Source: Bacteroidales bacterium
Lineage (GTDB): Bacteria > Bacteroidota > Bacteroidia > Bacteroidales > UBA4181
Assembly: GCA_031264715.1 (NCBI GenBank)
Contig: JAISDP010000309.1
Location: forward strand, 1 to 6,807
Direction of reading: 5' to 3'
DNA: 6,807 bases
Numbering within the stretch: the first letter of the stretch is position 1; the number at the start of each line of letters is the position of its first letter. Shown in pieces: positions 1 to 4,240 of this stretch. Position numbers and translations under genes: made by a program. Under the pieces are notes generated by a model. The model made no database searches. It was not told the DNA's origin and was given only the letters and a program-made list of their open reading frames with translations.

Positions 1-267
1 CCGCGCGATAAGGCGATTGCCTTCCTGAAGGCGGAAAATCAAATCATTGCCACCCGGAAAAACGTTAAGACGGTTTTGCCGGAACAGCAGCAGGATATGA
101 CTTCCGTACAGTATTCCGTGCAAAAAGGCGATTTTCTGCATAAGATAGCCATACGCTACGGATGTACCGTGGATGATATTTGCCGGTGGAACAGCCTGTC
201 CGATAAAAGCCTGTCGGCAGGAATGAAACTGGTGATCTGGACAAAAAGTTCCACCCGGCAACAGTAG
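1..267 (+). CDS. LysM-domain protein, C-terminal fragment (probable MltD-type lytic transglycosylase), 5' partial
   Basis: The frame is open from base 1 and ends at TAG (265-267), giving 88 residues with no start codon that must be used, so the gene begins outside the window. Residues about 38-80 form one LysM domain: a YSVQKGDFLHKIAIRYG start, then the VDDICRWNSLSD core, then LSAGMKLVIW at the end. LysM binds the GlcNAc residues of peptidoglycan. The residues before it (DKAIAFLKAENQI) resemble the linker that follows the catalytic domain in Bacteroidales MltD-like membrane-bound lytic murein transglycosylases, which cut the glycan backbone in the periplasm. The catalytic domain is not in view, so the MltD assignment is inference from this linker plus a C-terminal LysM. 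Other LysM hydrolases remain possible. The next gene starts 46 bp downstream on the same strand with no terminator between. Confidence 0.75.
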   Translation, partial: PRDKAIAFLKAENQIIATRKNVKTVLPEQQQDMTSVQYSVQKGDFLHKIAIRYGCTVDDICRWNSLSDKSLSAGMKLVIWTKSSTRQQ

Positions 268-313
268 ACGCGACAGCAGTAGAGATTTTCATTCCTTGCT
301 TCTTAAAATTTCC

Positions 314-1561
314 ATGAACGAAAGGATAATGCATAAACTCCGCATATTGGCCGATTCAGCCAAATACGACGTGTCATGCTCGTCGAGCGGAAGCGGTCGC
401 ACCAGAGCCAGCGGCGGACTTGGCGATGCCGCGCCGCTGGGCTGCTGCCATACTTTCACGGAAGACGGACGGTGCGTGTCGTTACTGAAAGTGCTGCTCA
501 CCAATGTCTGCATATACGACTGCGCCTATTGCATCAACCGCCGCAGCAATGACATACCGCGCGCTACCATGAAGGTAACCGAACTTGTTGACCTTACCAT
601 GAGCTTTTACCGGCGTAACTATATTGAAGGATTATTTCTCAGTTCGGGCGTGATCCGCAATCCCGACTATACCATGGAAGCTTTGTTGCGCGTTGCCAAG
701 GCGTTGCGCACAGAGAACCGTTTCGGCGGATATATCCATTTGAAGGCTATTCCCGGCGCAAGTCGCGAGCTGGTACACGAAGCCGGCCTGTATGCCGACC
801 GTATGAGCGTCAACATCGAGATACCATCGGAAAACAACCTGACTCTGCTGGCTCCCGAAAAGAATTTCACGGGCGTGCTGCAACCCATGAACCAGCTGAA
901 AGCATCCATCGAGGAATACAGGGATGCGCGGAAGAAAATCAAAAAGGCGCCGCTGTTCGTACCTGCCGGGCAAAGCACCCAATTGATCGTTGGCGCCAGT
1001 CCCGATAACGACAGGCAGATTTTGACCCTTGCATCGGGCTTTTACAATGTGCAGAACCTGAAAAGGGTATATTATTCGGGTTTCATCCCTGTAAATGCTT
1101 ACGACCAGCGTCTGCCGGCGCTCCGGAAAGCGCCGCTGCTGCGGGAGCACAGACTGTACCAAGCCGATTGGCTGATGCGGTTTTACGAATTCAAGTGCGA
1201 TGAAATCGTTAACGACGAACATCCGCAACTGGATTCCGACATCGACCCCAAGCTGGCTTATGCCTTGCGTCATCCGCATCTTTTCCCTGTAGACCTGAAT
1301 ACGGCCGATTACGAAATGATACTGCGCGTGCCGGGCATTGGCGTGCAATCGGCAAAACTGATCGTATACAACCGCCGTTTCGGGCATATTACCCTGGCGC
1401 ACCTCAAGCGTATGCGCGTAGCGCTGAATCGCGCCAAATACTTCATCACCACCAGGGAACTCCCCGCGCAGCTAACCAGCTTGCAGCCTTCGCTGATACG
1501 CCGTAAATTGCAGCTTCCGCAGGAGCAGCAACAGCAGTACGTACAGTTAACCCTGTTTTGA
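314..1561 (+). CDS. Putative DNA modification/repair radical SAM protein (TIGR03916-like) with helix-hairpin-helix and C-terminal clamp-binding-like tail
   Basis: A 415-residue protein counted from ATG 314. It carries the radical SAM motif CxxxCxxC (Cys66, Cys70, Cys73 in CIYDCAYC), which binds the [4Fe-4S] cluster that cleaves S-adenosylmethionine. The flanking blocks (YDVSCSSSG about 18-26, CHTFTEDGRCVSLLK about 45-59, LFLSSGV about 107-113, FVPAGQSTQLIVGA about 215-228) match the family of radical SAM proteins linked to a uracil-DNA-glycosylase-type partner. Residues about 337-355 (VPGIGVQSAKLIV core) are a helix-hairpin-helix, a non-specific DNA-binding element. The protein ends in a glutamine-rich tail and QLTLF. 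The substrate is unknown; action on DNA is inferred from the HhH and the partner gene. ATG 314 was preferred over an upstream TTG at 296 because family members begin close to the (N)ERxxxKLRILAxSAKYDVSC block. ATG 329 is a less likely alternative. No clear Shine-Dalgarno sequence is present. It is probably co-transcribed with the DUF4130 gene 78 bp downstream. Confidence 0.9.
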   Translation: MNERIMHKLRILADSAKYDVSCSSSGSGRTRASGGLGDAAPLGCCHTFTEDGRCVSLLKVLLTNVCIYDCAYCINRRSNDIPRATMKVTELVDLTMSFYRRNYIEGLFLSSGVIRNPDYTMEALLRVAKALRTENRFGGYIHLKAIPGASRELVHEAGLYADRMSVNIEIPSENNLTLLAPEKNFTGVLQPMNQLKASIEEYRDARKKIKKAPLFVPAGQSTQLIVGASPDNDRQILTLASGFYNVQNLKRVYYSGFIPVNAYDQRLPALRKAPLLREHRLYQADWLMRFYEFKCDEIVNDEHPQLDSDIDPKLAYALRHPHLFPVDLNTADYEMILRVPGIGVQSAKLIVYNRRFGHITLAHLKRMRVALNRAKYFITTRELPAQLTSLQPSLIRRKLQLPQEQQQQYVQLTLF

Positions 1562-1569
1562 AATGTCCC

Positions 1570-1620
1570 GCAAAGACGCTAAGAGCGCTAAGAGCACGGA
1601 GCGTCTTTGTGCCTCTTTGC
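1570..1620. repeat. Intergenic hairpin element with tandem 9-mer between the radical SAM and DUF4130 genes
   Basis: caaagacgct (1571-1580) has an exact reverse complement, agcgtctttg (1600-1609), giving a 10-bp stem around a 19-nt loop. From 1577 to 1594 the 9-mer cgctaagag occurs twice in exact tandem. A second partial inverted match exists: gcaaaga (1570-1576) with tctttgc (1614-1620). The composition, built from CAAAG/CTTTG and CGCTAAG units, resembles short dispersed intergenic repeats seen in many environmental and Bacteroidota genomes; this family link is from memory and unverified. There is no T-tract after the stem, so it is not an intrinsic terminator. It lies inside a probable operon, where a hairpin could affect mRNA stability or the relative output of the two genes. 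Confidence 0.6.
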
Positions 1621-1639
1621 AGGACGTAAAGATTGAATC

Positions 1640-2437
1640 ATGACCAGTGAACCCCAACCTGCCAAAAGCAATGCCGTATATGTATACGACGGCACATTCG
1701 ACGGTTTCCTGACGGTTATTTTCGATATTTATTCCCTGAAACGGGAGCCCGTGCAGATTGTGAGCAGACAGTTGTGGCAGCCCGGCTTTTTCGAAACCCC
1801 GATACATATTATAACGGATGCGATCAAAAGCGAACGTGTGTGGAACGGCATTGTAACGCGCTCCAATAAGCAGGTAACGCGGATGTTTTATCTTGTTTTT
1901 GCTTCCGAGTTACCCGGTGTGGAAATGACGCTATACGGGTATCTCGAAAAACTGTTTGCCGACACTACCGGCGCCTATTACAAAAATATGCTGGATGACC
2001 ATTCGTTTGAACTGTACCGGATTTCGCGCAAAGTTTCGCACGAGATTCAACGGTTTCACGGATTTGTCCGCTTTCAGGAAACATCCGACGGATTGTTCTT
2101 TGCAGCTATTGAACCCGACCACGACATTGTATCATTGCTGGCGCCTCATTTTGCAAGGCGTTTCGGCAACCAGCCCTGGGTAATTTACGACCGGCGGCGC
2201 GATAAAGGCATATTTTACAAAAAACCGGAAATCCATGAGATCACGCTCTCCGATAAACAATTCAATACAATTACAGGCGATATTCTCCACAATGTGAAAT
2301 CGGAAGACGAAGACCTCTATCGGTCATTATGGAAAGCTTACTACAAAGCAATCAATATTCCCGAACGGAAAAACACCCGCCTGATGTTGCGCCTGTTACC
2401 CCGTCGCTATTGGAAGTACTTGCCCGAGAAACAATAG
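1640..2437 (+). CDS. DUF4130 probable DNA metabolism protein (TIGR03915-like), partner of the radical SAM protein
   Basis: A 265-residue protein. The N-terminal block (VYVYDGTFDGFLTVIFD, about 13-29) and the DUF4130 core match the family encoded beside the TIGR03916 radical SAM protein. Core motifs are HEIQRFHGFVRFQ (134-146), IEPDHDIVSLLAPHFARRF (157-175), WVIYDRRR (180-187) and a C-terminal LWKAYYKAINIPERKN...LPRRYWKYLPE block (230-263). In some bacteria this region is fused to a uracil-DNA-glycosylase-like domain, and a role in DNA metabolism has been inferred from that. Here the protein stops right after the RYWKYLPE block, so no glycosylase domain is present. No signal peptide or membrane segment is visible, consistent with a cytoplasmic protein. 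It starts 78 bp after the radical SAM stop on the same strand, and the only terminator found lies 151 bp past its own stop. The molecular function is unknown. Confidence 0.9.
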   Translation: MTSEPQPAKSNAVYVYDGTFDGFLTVIFDIYSLKREPVQIVSRQLWQPGFFETPIHIITDAIKSERVWNGIVTRSNKQVTRMFYLVFASELPGVEMTLYGYLEKLFADTTGAYYKNMLDDHSFELYRISRKVSHEIQRFHGFVRFQETSDGLFFAAIEPDHDIVSLLAPHFARRFGNQPWVIYDRRRDKGIFYKKPEIHEITLSDKQFNTITGDILHNVKSEDEDLYRSLWKAYYKAINIPERKNTRLMLRLLPRRYWKYLPEKQ

Positions 2438-2497
2438 CGAGTTTTATTTTTTTTGAAAAAATTGTACAGTAATTGAAAATGATTTATAACTTCGCAG

Positions 2498-2544
2498 TTT
2501 CAAATTGAAATTTATTCACTCATATTTGAACTGTTTGATCAAAT
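2498..2544. promoter_or_regulatory. Cluster of TTTGA/TCAAA palindromes, possible operator or promoter region
   Basis: tttcaaattgaaa (2498-2510) is a perfect palindrome around one central base, and tttgatcaaa (2534-2543) is a perfect 10-bp palindrome. A third inverted pair, atttga/tcaaat (2524-2529 and 2539-2544), overlaps the second. A -7-like TAACTTCG (2487-2494; one mismatch to TAnnTTTG) lies just upstream, with a TTG at 2462-2464 at a rather long 22-nt spacing. Such symmetric sites are compatible with a dimeric regulator, but in AT-rich DNA short palindromes also arise by chance. No regulator can be named. Confidence 0.25.
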
Positions 2545-2587
2545 GTGATGATAAAATATAGTTTAAGTAGTTAGTTTCTGTGTTAGG

Positions 2588-2620
2588 AAGAGTGCCGTCG
2601 TGAAGATGCCACTCTTTTTT
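2588..2620 (+). terminator. Intrinsic (Rho-independent) terminator
   Basis: aagagtg (2588-2594) pairs with cactctt (2610-2616). Inside that, after one C-C mismatch (2595/2609), four more pairs form (2596-2599 with 2605-2608, one of them G-U), closing a GTGAA loop at 2600-2604. The stem runs directly into six Ts (2615-2620). It points along the + strand; the other side lacks a T-tract in the right place. It either ends transcripts of the radical SAM/DUF4130 operon, leaving a 3' UTR of about 180 nt, or ends a short separate RNA starting within the intergenic region. It insulates rfbC from upstream transcription. Confidence 0.8.
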
Positions 2621-2702
2621 ATTATGATTAGCGGGTATAATGGCTCACCTGCAAAAACGTATAAACAGATCATTCAAAATTCAAAATTAACCGATCAATG
2701 AT

Positions 2703-2710
2703 TACCTTTG
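2703..2710 (+). promoter_or_regulatory. rfbC: Bacteroidota -7 promoter element (TACCTTTG) for rfbC-rfbD
   Basis: TACCTTTG matches the known Bacteroidota sigma-ABfr -7 consensus TAnnTTTG exactly and lies 24 bp before the chosen rfbC ATG, giving a predicted leader of roughly 15-20 nt. No good TTG/TTTG -33 element is present about 19-21 bp further upstream (the sequence there is ATTCAAAATTC), so strength is uncertain. It lies after the terminator at 2588-2620, as expected for an independent promoter. Confidence 0.55.
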
Positions 2711-2734
2711 TCGCCTGTCATAAATCCATATTAT

Positions 2735-3295
2735 ATGAACGTCATAAAAACAGAGTTTCCCGGGTTGATGGTCATCGAGCCGAAGGTGTTTGGTGATGCC
2801 CGCGGGTATTTTTTTGAAAGCTATAATGAGAAGGTCATGGTTGATGCCGGTATGCAAACCGTATTCAGACAGGACAACCAGTCCTTTTCAAAATACGGGG
2901 TAATCCGAGGATTGCATTTCCAGCTGAATCCCTGTTCGCAAACCAAGTTGATCCGCGTCCTTGAAGGCTCAATTTACGATGTGGCGCTCGACCTGCGGAA
3001 AGGGTCGCCCACGTTCGGACAATGGTTCGGACTGGAACTGTCGGCCGAGAACAGGTGGCAGTTCTATATCCCGCAGGGATTTGCCCACGGGTTTTCGGTA
3101 TTGAGCGAACAGTCGACCATTCTCTACAAGTGCGACAATTTCTATAATCCGCAGTCCGAAGGCGGGGTTCTCTATTGCGATCCTGCTTTGGGTATCGACT
3201 GGAAAGTGGATGCATCCAAAGCTACCGTTTCGGAAAAGGACAAAATCCTGCCGACTTTTGATCAGGTAAAAACCAATTTTGTTTATACCGCTTAA
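2735..3295 (+). CDS. rfbC: dTDP-4-dehydrorhamnose 3,5-epimerase (RmlC)
   Basis: A 186-residue cupin enzyme, normal length for the family. It converts dTDP-4-dehydro-6-deoxy-D-glucose to dTDP-4-dehydro-L-rhamnose, the third step of dTDP-L-rhamnose synthesis in the cytoplasm. The family signature is complete: EPKVFGDARGYFFESYN (15-31), QDNQS (46-50), VIRGLHFQ (56-63), SPTFGQWFGLELSAEN (91-106), IPQGFAHGF (112-120), LYK (130-132) and GIDW (153-156). By alignment from memory with Salmonella RmlC, His61 and Asp169 are the catalytic dyad and Tyr131 the likely proton donor; all are present. The start at ATG 2735 gives the standard MNVIKTEFPG N-terminus. An in-frame TTG at 2708 lies inside the promoter element and is rejected. 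rfbD follows after 57 bp on the same strand. Confidence 0.96.
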   Translation: MNVIKTEFPGLMVIEPKVFGDARGYFFESYNEKVMVDAGMQTVFRQDNQSFSKYGVIRGLHFQLNPCSQTKLIRVLEGSIYDVALDLRKGSPTFGQWFGLELSAENRWQFYIPQGFAHGFSVLSEQSTILYKCDNFYNPQSEGGVLYCDPALGIDWKVDASKATVSEKDKILPTFDQVKTNFVYTA

Positions 3296-3321
3296 AAGTT
3301 TATAACATTTGTGACACTTGT

Positions 3322-3350
3322 ACGTTATGAACATCAAAAACGTTATGAAC
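3322..3350 (+). repeat. Direct repeat acgttatgaac just upstream of rfbD, with a 9-codon ORF overlapping the rfbD start
   Basis: acgttatgaac occurs at 3322-3332 and again at 3340-3350, an 18-nt period with 11 identical bases. Each copy carries an in-frame ATG-AAC. Reading from ATG 3327 gives a 9-residue frame (MNIKNVMNA) whose TGA (3354-3356) overlaps the rfbD ATG (3353-3355) as ATGA. This arrangement could support translational coupling into rfbD, but no Shine-Dalgarno sequence is seen before ATG 3327. The repeat itself is certain; any role is speculative. Confidence 0.4.
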
Positions 3351-3352
3351 GC

Positions 3353-4237
3353 ATGAATATATTAGTAACAGGTTCCAACGGGCAATTGGGCAGCGAATTA
3401 CGCAAAATATCCGGGAATTATCCTGCTTGCCGGTTCTTCTATACGGATGTGGCTGAGCTGGATATTACCGACCCGGGTGCAGTTATTGACTTTTTTGAAG
3501 AGAACAAAATTCAAGCCGTAATCAACTGCGCCGCCTACACAGCGGTTGACAAAGCCGAAGGCGATGAACCCGCGGCTACCCGTATCAATGCTACGGCGGT
3601 TGGATACCTGGCCAAAGCCTGTGACCGGGCAACAGCAGCCCTCATCCACGTATCCACGGATTACGTGTACGATGGCTGTGCCTGTATACCTTACGGAGAA
3701 GACCATTGCACTGCTCCCGCATCAGCATACGGGCGAAGCAAGCTTGCCGGCGAAAAAGCCGCTTTAAGTACGCCCAAGTCGGTAGTGATCCGTACTTCGT
3801 GGCTTTATTCCCCGTTTGGCAATAATTTTGTAAAAACGATGATCCGTCTCGGGAAGGAGCGCGAAACGCTGAACGTAGTTTTCGACCAGGTGGGAACGCC
3901 GACTTATGCCGCCGATCTTGCACAAGCGATCATGACTGTTGCCGGGCGGGCGGAACAAAACACCCTGAAGCGGGGAATCTTCCACTATTCGAACGAAGGC
4001 GTGTGCAGCTGGTACGACTTTGCTCACGAGATCATGCAGCAAGCCGGCCTGAAATGCGCGGTTAAACCCATCGAAACGAAAGATTACCCGGCGCCGGCGC
4101 CCCGTCCCCACTACAGCGTGCTGAATAAAGCACGTATCAAAGCGGCCTACGGCATAGAAATACCACATTGGAAAGATAGCCTGGTGAAATGCCTGGCTGA
4201 GATAACAGGGTCACAGGTAAACGGCATTAATTCTTGA
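3353..4237 (+). CDS. rfbD: dTDP-4-dehydrorhamnose reductase (RmlD)
   Basis: A 294-residue short-chain dehydrogenase/reductase of normal family length. It reduces dTDP-4-dehydro-L-rhamnose to dTDP-L-rhamnose with NAD(P)H, the last step before glycosyltransferases use the sugar for surface polysaccharide. The N-terminal Rossmann motif GSNGQLG is at 7-13. A D-rich block (DVAELDITD, 32-40) and VINCAAYTAVDKAE (56-69) follow. STDYVYDG (101-108) supplies the catalytic Thr, and YGRSK (126-130) gives the catalytic Tyr126 and Lys130. RTSWLYSPFGNNFVKTM, a typical RmlD block, comes next. ATG 3353 places MNILVTGSNG at the N-terminus as in the family; the GTG at 3311 would add 14 unrelated residues. It probably shares the rfbC transcript. 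rfbA and rfbB are not in this window. The stop codon abuts that of convergent malQ. Confidence 0.96.
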   Translation: MNILVTGSNGQLGSELRKISGNYPACRFFYTDVAELDITDPGAVIDFFEENKIQAVINCAAYTAVDKAEGDEPAATRINATAVGYLAKACDRATAALIHVSTDYVYDGCACIPYGEDHCTAPASAYGRSKLAGEKAALSTPKSVVIRTSWLYSPFGNNFVKTMIRLGKERETLNVVFDQVGTPTYAADLAQAIMTVAGRAEQNTLKRGIFHYSNEGVCSWYDFAHEIMQQAGLKCAVKPIETKDYPAPAPRPHYSVLNKARIKAAYGIEIPHWKDSLVKCLAEITGSQVNGINS

Positions 4238-4240
4238 TCA
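4235..4240. other. Shared palindromic stop site TGATCA between convergent rfbD and malQ
   Basis: TGATCA supplies TGA for rfbD on the + strand (4235-4237) and, read from the other strand, TGA for malQ (4240-4238). The two coding regions therefore end with zero bases between them. No hairpin with a T-tract is seen at the junction on either strand, so each transcript probably runs some way into the opposite gene. Confidence 0.9.

Larger units (their letters stand above)
2438..2734. other. AT-rich intergenic region between the DUF4130 gene and rfbC
   Basis: No credible ORF is present on either strand of these 297 bases. The stretch is clearly more AT-rich than the flanking genes. It contains an 8-T run followed by an A run (2447-2461), a 13-nt palindrome (2498-2510), a 10-nt palindrome (2534-2543), an intrinsic terminator (2588-2620), a period-7 attcaaa repeat (2672-2688) and a Bacteroidota-type -7 promoter element (2703-2710). 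It separates the DNA-metabolism block from the rhamnose block. Confidence 0.8.

Noticed and set aside
260..283. Imperfect caacagtag/cagcagtag repetition after the LysM gene
   Set aside because: It is short and inexact, with no hairpin or T-tract. It is consistent with chance.
296..313. TTG at 296 as start of the radical SAM gene
   Set aside because: It would add six residues not expected in the family. ATG 314 is nearer to the conserved N-terminal block.
632..1402. 256-residue open frame on the - strand
   Set aside because: It lies wholly antisense to the radical SAM gene, whose motifs are well conserved, and its translation shows no recognisable domain. It is a shadow frame.
2447..2461. 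T-run followed by A-run just after the DUF4130 gene, as a terminator
   Set aside because: The possible stem is only A-T pairs and has no GC core. The structured terminator is at 2588-2620.
2636..2641. TATAAT hexamer resembling a sigma-70 -10 box
   Set aside because: Bacteroidota housekeeping promoters use TAnnTTTG, no matching -35 box is seen, and the hexamer is common by chance in AT-rich DNA.
2672..2688. Period-7 attcaaa repeat
   Set aside because: Just over two units of a simple AT-rich word, common in Bacteroidota spacers. Too short for a CRISPR or iteron array.
3311..3352. GTG at 3311 as start of rfbD
   Set aside because: RmlD proteins begin within a few residues of the Rossmann glycine motif. 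ATG 3353 gives MNILVTGSNG, while the GTG start adds 14 unrelated residues.
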